Assembly: GCA_903870275.1 (NCBI GenBank)
Contig: CAIQCK010000002.1
Coordinates: 1 to 64,000 of the forward strand
Direction: 5' to 3'
Source: an uncultured bacterium
GTDB taxonomy: Bacteria > Verrucomicrobiota > Verrucomicrobiia > CAIQCK01
DNA length: 64,000 nucleotides
In this document: positions 17,305 through 24,928 of the stretch, piece after piece
How positions within the stretch are numbered: the first letter of the stretch is position 1
Layout of the letters: the number at the start of each line of letters is the position of its first letter
The notes under the pieces: generated by a model
Database searches by the model: none
Told to the model about the DNA's origin: nothing
What the model saw: only the letters and a program-made list of their open reading frames with translations
Made by a program: the position numbers and the translations under genes

Positions 17305-17556
17305 GGCATGAGGTTCTTTTTTTTGGGCAACGATAATACAACGATCATGCCGCCTGCAGCGGTCATTTGCGGAAACAATCTGTGACATCCAGCGCATCGC
17401 GACAAGACAATATTGCGGGCGGGGCTGCCGTTTCATTCCCTCTTGCGTTGCGCCGCCGCTGTCTTTAGGTTCGTGCCGCGCAAAGTGTTGGCGAAGCCGC
17501 CGTCCTCCCCGCGAGTGATGCCGCAAGGTTTTTGCCGACCGGTTGCGCGTGTCAGC

Positions 17557-18048
17557 ATGAATGCGTTACGCGAACAATTTGAGCAACGCCTGGTCCAGGC
17601 GGGCGGGTGTGTCGTGACTCCCGGCGATCTCGACGCGCTGCTGGTCGGCAAGGTTTTCGTGTCGGCTCACCCGATGTGCCGGCCGTGGGCGGGGCGCGCG
17701 ACGTGCCAGGACCCGCGCGAGGCGGAGGTGGCGCTGACCGGATGCGACGCGCTGATTGCGGAGACGGGCACAGTGGCGGTTCTCAGCGGGCCGGTCGAAA
17801 CCCGGCTCAGCACGCTGACGGCGCCGACGCACGTGGTAGTGGGTCGCGAGGCTCAACTGGCGCCGGACATGGAAACGGTATTCGACCGGTTTGCTGATCG
17901 GCTGCGGCCGGGCGTGTCGCCGGCGAGTTTAATGTTCATCACCGGGCCGAGCCGGACCACGGACATCGAGAAGACGCTGGTGCTGGGTGTCCACGGCCCG
18001 AAGAAACTGGCGGTGGTATTTGTCGGGGACGATGGCCGCGCGGTTTGA
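17557..18048 (+). CDS. lutC: Short LutC-type LUD domain protein
   Basis: This 163-residue protein keeps the C-terminal LUD core of LutC: GCDALIAETGTVAVLSG, THVVVGREAQL, ITGPSRTTDIEKTL and LGVHGPKK. It lacks about 65 residues found at the N-terminus of the copy at 3225-3914. The ATG start is the first that gives sensible sequence; a weaker open stretch continues upstream to 17413. It is separated from the second lutA-lutB pair by a glycosyltransferase and an opposing methyltransferase gene, which suggests insertion of glycan genes into an older lutABC block. Confidence 0.85.
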   Translation: MNALREQFEQRLVQAGGCVVTPGDLDALLVGKVFVSAHPMCRPWAGRATCQDPREAEVALTGCDALIAETGTVAVLSGPVETRLSTLTAPTHVVVGREAQLAPDMETVFDRFADRLRPGVSPASLMFITGPSRTTDIEKTLVLGVHGPKKLAVVFVGDDGRAV

Positions 18049-18071
18049 GGACCGCCGCTTTCTATTGAGCC

Positions 18072-18977
18072 ATGCTCACGAACGGCACAGCCAAACCCAA
18101 CGAGGCGCACGCCTTCTTGATCAGCCTGCGGCCGTGGGAATGGACAAAGAACTTGGTCGTTTTCACAGGGCTGATGTTCGCTTACCGGTTTCGCGATCCG
18201 ACGGCGGTGGCGGGCGCGCTGGTGGCCTTCGCTGCGTTCTGTGGATTGTCGGGGATGGCGTATGTGATCAACGATATTTACGACCGGCCCCAAGACCAAC
18301 AGCATCCTCAAAAACGGCTCCGACCGATCGCGAGCGGGAAGTTGGGTGGCCGGGCGGCAGCGGCCGGATTGGCGGCGGTCGGAGCGGCGGTGGGGATGGC
18401 GTGCGCGTGGCTAGGATGGATGTTTGCGGCTTGGGCTGTGGCGTATTTGTTGTTGAACGCAGCGTATTCGAAATGGTTGAAGCACGTCGTTTTTCTCGAC
18501 GTGGTTTGCGTGGCCGTCTGCTTCCTGATCCGCGTCTTTGCAGGTTGCGAGGCGGTAGCGACGCCGGCGAGCGGTTATGCCGTCGCGTGCGTGTTTTCGG
18601 TGGCATTGTTGCTGGGCGCGGGCAAGCGCCGCGCGGAACTGCTGATGCACGGTGAGGACTCGGCGCAGCACCGGTCGGTGTTCGATCATTACACGGAATG
18701 GATGCTCGACGGCATTTTGGCCGTGACTGCGGTGGCAACGCTGGCGAGCTACGTGGTGTTTGTCATGAGCCGCAAGCATCCGCCGGCGATGATGTACACG
18801 GCGGCGTTGGTGGTGGCGGCCGTGGGGCGCTATCTGTGGTTGCTGTACAAGGGCCGTGGAGCGGATCAGCCGGCGCGGTTGTTGTGGAGCGACGCCCCGC
18901 TGTTGCTGACGTGCGCGGTCTGGGTAATGACAACCGTCGCGATCCTGTGGACCGCCGGCTCCGGGGCACTACGCTGA
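18072..18977 (+). CDS. UbiA-family prenyltransferase, decaprenyl-phosphate phosphoribosyltransferase-like
   Basis: This 301-residue membrane protein has about eight or nine helices and the first Asp-rich site NDIYDRPQDQQHPQKRLRP (about residues 70-88). The HPxKRxRPxAxG extension is typical of the DPPR synthase branch of UbiA, which transfers phosphoribose to a polyprenyl phosphate. The start follows the short lutC by 23 bases. In this context it may load a furanose-type residue onto a lipid carrier for glycan assembly, which is inference. Confidence 0.85.
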   Translation: MLTNGTAKPNEAHAFLISLRPWEWTKNLVVFTGLMFAYRFRDPTAVAGALVAFAAFCGLSGMAYVINDIYDRPQDQQHPQKRLRPIASGKLGGRAAAAGLAAVGAAVGMACAWLGWMFAAWAVAYLLLNAAYSKWLKHVVFLDVVCVAVCFLIRVFAGCEAVATPASGYAVACVFSVALLLGAGKRRAELLMHGEDSAQHRSVFDHYTEWMLDGILAVTAVATLASYVVFVMSRKHPPAMMYTAALVVAAVGRYLWLLYKGRGADQPARLLWSDAPLLLTCAVWVMTTVAILWTAGSGALR

Positions 18978-19001
18978 CGCTGGTTTGGCGGAGATAAAAA
19001 C

Positions 19002-19030
19002 TTGCCAAAGGGAGAACTCCGTTGTTAAAT
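19002..19030 (+). promoter_or_regulatory. Sigma70-type promoter of the GbsR/MarR gene
   Basis: TTGCCA at 19002-19007 and TTAAAT at 19025-19030 are 17 bases apart. The -35 box matches 5 of 6 and the -10 box 4 of 6 consensus bases. The palindrome at 19033-19050 follows directly, just ahead of the start codon at 19054. Confidence 0.6.
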
Positions 19031-19032
19031 AC

Positions 19033-19050
19033 GTTCAGTTTACACTGAAC
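19033..19050. promoter_or_regulatory. Probable autoregulatory operator
   Basis: GTTCAGT-TTAC-ACTGAAC is a perfect 7-bp inverted repeat that begins 3 bases after the -10 box and ends 3 bases before the GbsR/MarR gene. MarR-type proteins bind short palindromes of this size, and the location would block transcription initiation. Confidence 0.6.
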
Positions 19051-19053
19051 GCT

Positions 19054-19578
19054 ATGAATTCTCTTGCCAAGCAGGTGGAGTCGCCCGAATTGGCCGCGGC
19101 CTGCCTCCGATTCATCGAATCGGGCGGACACACGACTCAATCGTTCGGACTGGGACAAGTGCTGGGGCAGGTGTTCGCGCTGCTTTATCTCAGCCCGAAA
19201 CCATTGTGTCTGGACGAGATTGTCGAGGAGCTCGACGTGAGCAAAGCCAGCGTGAGCACGACCGTGCGGCAGCTCGAAGAGTGGTCGGCCGTTCATCACG
19301 TCTGGGTCAAAGGCGACCGGCGGGATTTCTACGAGGCGGAGACGGACTTCAAAGCGATGCTCCGGCATGGCGTGCTGGCGCCGTTGCGCAAGAAGATGGA
19401 TACCGCGGTGGTCCGTATCGAGCACGTTGAGGAGTCGTTGCACAAGGCGCTGGAAAAAACGAACCCCGAGCAGCGTGCGCAGGCCAGAATCGTAGCCGAG
19501 CGGCTGCAACGGGCGCGGAAGTTTCACGCAAAAATCAACGCACTGCTGAATAATCCCTGGCTGGACCGATTGTTGTAG
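19054..19578 (+). CDS. GbsR/MarR family transcriptional regulator
   Basis: This 174-residue protein has a winged helix-turn-helix with the recognition region CLDEIVEELDVSKASVSTTVRQLEEW near residues 52-76. A coiled-coil C-terminus follows (VVRIEHVEESLHKALEKTN). It matches the GbsR-like MarR group. The start is the ATG immediately after the palindrome; the frame is open back to 18985 but that part contains the promoter. It sits between the UbiA gene and the ABC exporter operon and probably controls itself and possibly parts of the glycan locus. Confidence 0.85.
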   Translation: MNSLAKQVESPELAAACLRFIESGGHTTQSFGLGQVLGQVFALLYLSPKPLCLDEIVEELDVSKASVSTTVRQLEEWSAVHHVWVKGDRRDFYEAETDFKAMLRHGVLAPLRKKMDTAVVRIEHVEESLHKALEKTNPEQRAQARIVAERLQRARKFHAKINALLNNPWLDRLL

Positions 19579-19630
19579 GCGCATCGTCAAAGCGCGGCCC
19601 ATCCAGCGACCGCGACGAAAACAAACATGA

Positions 19631-19694
19631 CCTTCGGATTGGCGAAGGACAAAGCAGACGGGCATCCCGGCGCTTTTCGGATGCACCCGAAGGG
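19631..19694 (+). promoter_or_regulatory. Competing hairpins in the wzm/wzt leader
   Basis: CCTTCG-N6-CGAAGG (19631-19648) and a second hairpin with core TTCGG-N6-CCGAA (19676-19691, extendable with G-U pairs to 19673-19694) are each self-complementary. CCTTCGG at 19631-19637 is also perfectly complementary to CCGAAGG at 19687-19693, so the two hairpins and the long-range pairing exclude one another. Confidence 0.4.
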
Positions 19695-19704
19695 CGGTAG
19701 CTTG
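19688..19704 (+). promoter_or_regulatory. JUMPstart/ops-like element before the ABC exporter operon
   Basis: GGCGGTAGCTTG (19693-19704) fits the E. coli ops consensus GGCGGTAGnnTn. The 17 bases from 19688 match 14 positions of the 3' end of the JUMPstart sequence as I remember it. It lies 72 bases upstream of wzm, in the leader of a polysaccharide export operon, which is where ops sites recruit RfaH (a NusG paralogue) in enterobacteria. Confidence 0.5.
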
Positions 19705-19708
19705 TTTA

Positions 19709-19768
19709 GAAACCAGAAGCCAGAGTCAGAGACTGGTTTCCGGTCTCTGACCTCCGATTTCTGACCTC
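19709..19768. repeat. Inverted and direct repeats directly before wzm
   Basis: GAAACCAG/CTGGTTTC (19709-19716 and 19733-19740) and GTCAGAGAC/GTCTCTGAC (19725-19733 and 19743-19751) are perfect inverted repeats that overlap. TCTGACCTC occurs twice as a direct repeat (19746-19754 and 19760-19768). The stretch ends 8 bases before the wzm start codon. Confidence 0.5.
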
Positions 19769-19776
19769 TGTCGCCT

Positions 19777-20595
19777 GTGACTATCACCGTTATATCCGCC
19801 GACCGCCGCGAACGATGGCTCCAGTTCCTGAAGGACCTGTGGGACTACCGCGAATTGTTTCAGACCTTTTTGATGCGCGACATCAAGGTGCGTTACAAGC
19901 AAACCGTTCTCGGTGTCCTGTGGGTCATCCTCCAGCCGTTGTTCATGAGCGGCGCTTTCGCGATGATCTTCGGCGGCATCGTGCGCATGCCGACGGACGG
20001 GTTGCCTTACACGCTGTTTTACCTCGGCGCGCTGGTGCCGTGGACCACTTTTTCGTCGGCGCTCTCGGCGTCGGCGCTCAGCATGGAGGCCAACGCGCAT
20101 CTCATCAGCAAAATCTATTTTCCCCGTCTGGTGGCGCCCGGCGCGGTGGTCTGCACCTCGCTCGTGGATTTCGGCATCGGCTGGGTCTTGCTCAACGGTT
20201 TCGCTTTGTGGCAAGGGCACTGGCACTGGATGCTGATCGCCATCACCCCGCTGTTGCTGGGCATTCAGATCCTGACAGTTCTGGGCGCGGGCCTGGTACT
20301 GGCAGCGCTCCACGCCCAATACCGCGATGTCAAACACCTCATTGTTTTTCTGGCGCAACTCTGGATGCTGGCAACGCCGGTGATCTACCCGGCGTCGGCC
20401 GTCCCAGTGTGGGCGAGGGACTGGCTGTTCCTCAATCCGATGGCGGGCGTGGTGACCGCCTACCGGGCGGCGTTGCAGAACGCGCCGGTGGACTGGCTGC
20501 AGATGGGCCTGAGCCTGGCGGTGGCTTTGTCGTCTGCGATTTTTGGCGTGTGGTTTTTCCGCCGCCGCGAGACGTATCTTGTGGATATCCTGTGA
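19777..20595 (+). CDS. wzm: ABC polysaccharide exporter, permease
   Basis: This 272-residue ABC-2 permease has a cytoplasmic N-terminal amphipathic stretch (YRELFQTFLMRDIKVRYKQTVLG, the usual start of KpsM/Wzm/TagG) and six membrane helices. It forms the membrane channel that exports completed, lipid-linked polysaccharide. Translation begins at GTG, and the stop overlaps the ATPase gene start (GTGA). A 198-base leader with an ops-like element and hairpins precedes it. Confidence 0.9.
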   Translation: MTITVISADRRERWLQFLKDLWDYRELFQTFLMRDIKVRYKQTVLGVLWVILQPLFMSGAFAMIFGGIVRMPTDGLPYTLFYLGALVPWTTFSSALSASALSMEANAHLISKIYFPRLVAPGAVVCTSLVDFGIGWVLLNGFALWQGHWHWMLIAITPLLLGIQILTVLGAGLVLAALHAQYRDVKHLIVFLAQLWMLATPVIYPASAVPVWARDWLFLNPMAGVVTAYRAALQNAPVDWLQMGLSLAVALSSAIFGVWFFRRRETYLVDIL

Positions 20596-21920
20596 GCGCT
20601 CCCGCCATCCAAATCGAAAATCTCGGCAAACGCTATCGCTACGGCGGTGTGGCGGCTCTGAACACCAGCCTGCGAGCCGACGTCACCGACTGGGTGAAGG
20701 GAATGTTCCACAAGAACAAGCACCCGTCGGCCGTTGTTTCACCGCACCACGAATCGTTTCACGAAATCCATGAACGCCACGTGGCCGCAGACCCAACCTA
20801 TTTTTGGGCGCTCAAGGACATCAACCTGGACATCCAGCAGGGCGAAGTGGTCGGCATCATCGGCCGCAACGGCGCGGGCAAGAGCACGCTGCTGAAAATC
20901 CTCTCGCGCATCACGCCGCCGACCACGGGGCGCGTCACCTACCGCGGCCGGATCGCGAGTTTGCTGGAGGTGGGCACCGGATTCCATCGCGAGTTGACCG
21001 GCCGCGAGAACATTTTTCTCAACGGCTCGATCCTCGGCATGACCCGACGGGAGATCGCGCGGAAATTCGATGAGATCGTGGCGTTTGCCGAGGTGGAGAA
21101 ATTCATGGACACGCCGGTGAAATTCTACTCCAGCGGCATGTATGTGCGGCTGGCTTTTGCCGTCGCGGCGCATTTGCAACCTGAGATTTTGATTGTGGAC
21201 GAAGTGCTGGCGGTCGGCGACATCGGCTTTCAAAAGAAGTGCATCGGAAAAATGGAAAGTGTCGCCCGGGAAGGTAGGACGGTCCTGTTGGTCAGTCACA
21301 GCATGGGCACGGTCAAAGCCCTGTGCTCCAAGGCCATCTTGCTCGATCACGGCACCGTGAAAGCGAGCGGCTCGCCGGATGAGGTGGTGGCAGAATACTT
21401 GAAAGAGCATGAAGCGGATGCGGCCGAAAGAGTGATCCGGGACGAGGATCATCGGAACGCGGTGACAAAGATGCGGCTGAAAAGAGTGCGGTTGTTGCAC
21501 GGAGCGCAGAATCGCTTTGCCGTTTATTGGCAACAACCGATCGCCGTGGCGCTGGAGGTCGAGGTGCTCGAGCGTATTGAACGAGTGACGTTTGGCGCAC
21601 AAATTCTGACGATGGACGGCACTCCTGTGTTTACGGTGCATCACGATGACGACGTGTCGCAGCCGCACTGGACGTTGGAACCGGGCGTATATCGCCTTGA
21701 GTTTACCCTGCAAAACCCTCTTCGCCCGGGTCTGTATCAACTTGAAATGGGCGCCGATCAGGAACATCTGATGATGACGGGTTTTTGTAGCGTCAGGGTT
21801 GCGACGCTCGAAGTCCTGGATCACACGGAACACGGCTTGACGCCTGTGGCGTTCAAAACCGGGGTCATCAATGGCGCATCCGCTTGGAAACAACCGGAGC
21901 GGTTGGAAGGCGGCAAGTGA
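20592..21920 (+). CDS. wzt: ABC polysaccharide exporter, ATPase with C-terminal Wzt domain
   Basis: This 442-residue protein has Walker A GRNGAGKS at residues 91-98, signature YSSGMYVRLAF, Walker B EILIVDEVLAVGD and the switch His in LLVSHS. A segment of about 50 residues sits between the first strand and the Walker A core, a feature of Wzt-type ATPases. After residue 280 comes a beta-rich Wzt C-terminal domain (VALEVEVLERIERVTFG to YQLEMGADQEH). In E. coli O8/O9a this domain recognises the modified end of the O-antigen. A capped glycan is therefore likely, and several methyltransferases nearby could make the cap. Confidence 0.92.
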   Translation: MSAPAIQIENLGKRYRYGGVAALNTSLRADVTDWVKGMFHKNKHPSAVVSPHHESFHEIHERHVAADPTYFWALKDINLDIQQGEVVGIIGRNGAGKSTLLKILSRITPPTTGRVTYRGRIASLLEVGTGFHRELTGRENIFLNGSILGMTRREIARKFDEIVAFAEVEKFMDTPVKFYSSGMYVRLAFAVAAHLQPEILIVDEVLAVGDIGFQKKCIGKMESVAREGRTVLLVSHSMGTVKALCSKAILLDHGTVKASGSPDEVVAEYLKEHEADAAERVIRDEDHRNAVTKMRLKRVRLLHGAQNRFAVYWQQPIAVALEVEVLERIERVTFGAQILTMDGTPVFTVHHDDDVSQPHWTLEPGVYRLEFTLQNPLRPGLYQLEMGADQEHLMMTGFCSVRVATLEVLDHTEHGLTPVAFKTGVINGASAWKQPERLEGGK

Positions 21921-22004
21921 CCGCAACGCTCGAAAAACCAGGACGCGCTTACACTGGCGCGGAAAACATCCTGACCGCACAATAGCTGAACGGAACGCTT
22001 AAGT

Positions 22005-23825
22005 ATGCGAGTCCTGCTTGTTGCTCCAACTCACAACTATAAATTCCAGTATCCGTCTTTTCTGTCGAATACTGATTTTCCCGTGGGTTTCGCCTATCTT
22101 GCATCCGCCCTTCGGCGTGCGGGCCACGACGTTTTTGGTCTCAATCCAAACAACATGCCTGGCTATGCTTCCGCACACGAGATGCTGCAATCCAAGCTGT
22201 CCGGTGCGATCAAGGAACATCAACCTCAGGTCATTGGCGTGGGCGGCCTTTGCACGGATTTCGCTTTCCTCAAAGATGCCATCCAGATCATTCGAACCAC
22301 AGTTCCAGATGTTCCAATAGTATGCGGTGGGGGGATCATCAATAACGATGCACCGTTTGCTTTCGAAACCCTGCGACCGGATTTCTGCGTCATTGGCGAG
22401 GGTGAAGAGGTGTTGGTCCAACTGACCGACATGCTGGCCAGTGGCAGGCGCGATTATGACACAATTCCCAATCTGGGATATTGGAAAGGGACGGCTCCAC
22501 AGTTCACGCGACAGGATTTTAGATACGGCGATCTCGATAGCCGTCCGTTTCCGGACTACGAGCCGTTTGGCATCAACGACATGCTCGACCATTACGGTCT
22601 GGCCGCGCGATACCTTTACCGTTACACGAGAACCGATCCTCGTCCCATGACGCTGGTGACGGCTCGAAGCTGTCCGTTCCGATGCACGTTTTGCGTGCAC
22701 CAAAGAGGACCCAAATACAGGGCCAGATCTATTGAGAATATCATTCAAGAGATCACGGTTATGTATGATCGTTATCACTTCAACATCCTTATCATTTTGG
22801 ATGAACTCTTTGCCGTGAACAGGAGGCGACTGCGGGAGTTTTGCGCCGCGCTGATGGAGCGGCGCAAAGCTTTGGGGTGGGACTTTGACTGGTTTTTTCA
22901 GACGCACGCCAGCGCATCTTTGCAAACAGAAGACATGAAGATGGCCAGAGAGGCCGGCTGCTACTGTTTTAGTTACGGTCTTGAGAGCGCCAGCCCTTCG
23001 GTTCTGGCCAGTATGAACAAGCGGACCAAACTCCCCCAGATTGTCGAGGCAATCGAAAGGGCGCACGCCGCGAAGATTGGCTTCGGCGGCAATTTTATCT
23101 TCGGCGACAGTGCTGAAACCACGACAACCGTTGCTGAGACGATGGAGTTCTTGACGAAGCACTTGCTGGACGATCACATATACTTTGACAGCATTCAGCC
23201 CTATCCGGGCAGCCAGTTGTTCGACTCTTGCCTGCAAAACAAAATTATCCGGGACAAGCTGGATTTCTACGAACATATTCATCAGCAGTGGTATAACACG
23301 AGCGCGGTATCGGATGAGGTGTGGTATCCCTGGTTGGCAAAGTTGAATGGCGTCGCATGGACGTTTCCCTGGGTGAGGTCGGTGAATGCCTTCAGTTCAG
23401 CCGAGGAACCGGAGGCGGCCCGGAACACGTTTGCGGCATATACCGGGCAGAAGTTGTATGAGGTGCAGGCCAGGTGTCCCCACTGTGACGGAGAAGCCCG
23501 CTACCGCGAATTGCTTCGCGAACAGGACGGAAATCCATCCATCTCGGAAGGCCAGAAACCATCGGGGCGGTTGTTTGAGCGCGCGGCGCGGCTCCTGAGC
23601 AAAATCGCGACAGTATATTGTCGCGAACACAAACATCTGCTGAAGTATTTCAAGAACAAGATATCCATCATATTGGAGAGACAACGTGTCGTTTCTCTCC
23701 TGGATCGCATCAAGGGACGCGGGACAATTGCCGCATTGTCTTTCATCACAGGTTGTCCGCATTGCAACAAGCGGTTCAGGATCAACATAACAAACCCGCC
23801 TGCGACGTTGAGCCGGTCACCGTGA
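22005..23825 (+). CDS. B12-binding-domain radical SAM protein with C-terminal zinc-knuckle pairs
   Basis: This 606-residue protein starts with a cobalamin-binding-like Rossmann domain (residues 1-150, VGFAYLASALRRAGHDVFG and GVGGLCTDF). A radical SAM core follows, with CPFRCTFC at 223-230. The C-terminal part has two CPHC pairs, at 491-494 and 584-587, that look like zinc-binding knuckles. Relatives methylate or rearrange unactivated carbons, often in natural-product or lipid pathways. The reaction here is unknown. It follows wzt by 84 bases in a glycan locus, so a sugar or lipid-carrier modification is possible. Confidence 0.85.
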   Translation: MRVLLVAPTHNYKFQYPSFLSNTDFPVGFAYLASALRRAGHDVFGLNPNNMPGYASAHEMLQSKLSGAIKEHQPQVIGVGGLCTDFAFLKDAIQIIRTTVPDVPIVCGGGIINNDAPFAFETLRPDFCVIGEGEEVLVQLTDMLASGRRDYDTIPNLGYWKGTAPQFTRQDFRYGDLDSRPFPDYEPFGINDMLDHYGLAARYLYRYTRTDPRPMTLVTARSCPFRCTFCVHQRGPKYRARSIENIIQEITVMYDRYHFNILIILDELFAVNRRRLREFCAALMERRKALGWDFDWFFQTHASASLQTEDMKMAREAGCYCFSYGLESASPSVLASMNKRTKLPQIVEAIERAHAAKIGFGGNFIFGDSAETTTTVAETMEFLTKHLLDDHIYFDSIQPYPGSQLFDSCLQNKIIRDKLDFYEHIHQQWYNTSAVSDEVWYPWLAKLNGVAWTFPWVRSVNAFSSAEEPEAARNTFAAYTGQKLYEVQARCPHCDGEARYRELLREQDGNPSISEGQKPSGRLFERAARLLSKIATVYCREHKHLLKYFKNKISIILERQRVVSLLDRIKGRGTIAALSFITGCPHCNKRFRINITNPPATLSRSP

Positions 23826-23972
23826 CTATGGGATGTGATTTGCCAGTGATCGAAAGTTCTTGCCATGTTCCAGCCGGGAAACGGCGGTTTCTGCCAGGGA
23901 ACAAACAGTTTCCGTGTCCGAGGATGTTCCACGTGGACTTCCAATCGTGTGGCGGATAAACCCGAAAAGTGC

Positions 23973-24896
23973 ATGAACGAAAACCTGAAAGAAAAGATCA
24001 AGCGCGGATTGCAGAGCTACCTGCCGCGACTGTGGAAGACTTACTGTGTTTTGAGGACGCCCGGCGCAATCAAAAAGACTCGGTGGATCCAAGAGAGGTT
24101 GGAAAAGGCACGTTTTCGCCGGTGCATCAAAGAGGGGAAACCTTATTTCGGTCCGATCATGGCTGCCCGGCAGGGGGCGCCGGTTCGCCACGCTTATATG
24201 CGGGCTCTAGTGAAACAGGAATGCGCCCGGATCGGAGATCGTCCTTATCGAATCTTGGAAATTGGATCGTGGGCCGGCGGCTCCGCCATCACGTGGGCTG
24301 GCGCAATCCAATCCTTCAACATGGGGCGGGGTTGCGTGGTATGTGTAGATCCTTGGGAGCGTTACCTGGGCAATCTCGTTTGTCGTGCTGAGGTCTATCG
24401 AGCGATGCACGAGGCGTTGAAGAGCGGTGATATCTTCAACTTGTTTCTGCATAACATCCGCTTTTCCGGATTTCACTCGCTCGTCAAGGTTATGAGAGGT
24501 CAATCCGGCGACATCCTTCCATTGCTCAAACCGGAGACAATGGATCTTGTCTTTGTAGATGGGGCGCACGATTACGCGAGTGTCGCGGCGGATTTAAAAA
24601 ACGCGTCGTCGCTGGTTTGCGAAGGCGGAATCCTGTGTGGCGACGACCTTGAGCTTCAGCTTTCTGTGATTAATGCGCATCACGCGAAGGACAACGCCGC
24701 CATTGATTATGTTCGCGACCCAAACACCGGTGGATGGTTTCATCCGGGTGTTACGCTCGCTGTGGCGGAGTCATTCGGCGAGGTTTCCGCATGGGAAGGT
24801 TTTTGGGCGGTGAGAAAAACCGGGCGGAGTTGGGTAAAAGTCGTCGCTGAGAAACTCGACCGGGAAGATATTCGGGTGCCGCCGCACTTGGGTTAA
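23973..24896 (+). CDS. Class I SAM-dependent methyltransferase
   Basis: This 307-residue protein has motif I RILEIGSWAGGSA near residue 93, an acidic loop CVDPWE, and the motif FVDGAHDYASVAADL followed by GGILCGDD. This pattern matches the Methyltransf_24 type often seen in glycan and natural-product clusters. The chosen ATG starts MNENLKEKIKRG; the frame is open 36 codons further upstream without similarity. The basic N-terminal 60 residues may contact membrane or glycan. Confidence 0.8.
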   Translation: MNENLKEKIKRGLQSYLPRLWKTYCVLRTPGAIKKTRWIQERLEKARFRRCIKEGKPYFGPIMAARQGAPVRHAYMRALVKQECARIGDRPYRILEIGSWAGGSAITWAGAIQSFNMGRGCVVCVDPWERYLGNLVCRAEVYRAMHEALKSGDIFNLFLHNIRFSGFHSLVKVMRGQSGDILPLLKPETMDLVFVDGAHDYASVAADLKNASSLVCEGGILCGDDLELQLSVINAHHAKDNAAIDYVRDPNTGGWFHPGVTLAVAESFGEVSAWEGFWAVRKTGRSWVKVVAEKLDREDIRVPPHLG

Positions 24897-24928
24897 GCTA
24901 CGCGGTCCGACTTGACGAATCGTTCCCT

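Noticed and set aside
18551-18558. Second GGCGGTAG copy
   Set aside because: It lies inside the UbiA-type coding sequence and lacks the T at position 11, so it is taken as chance.
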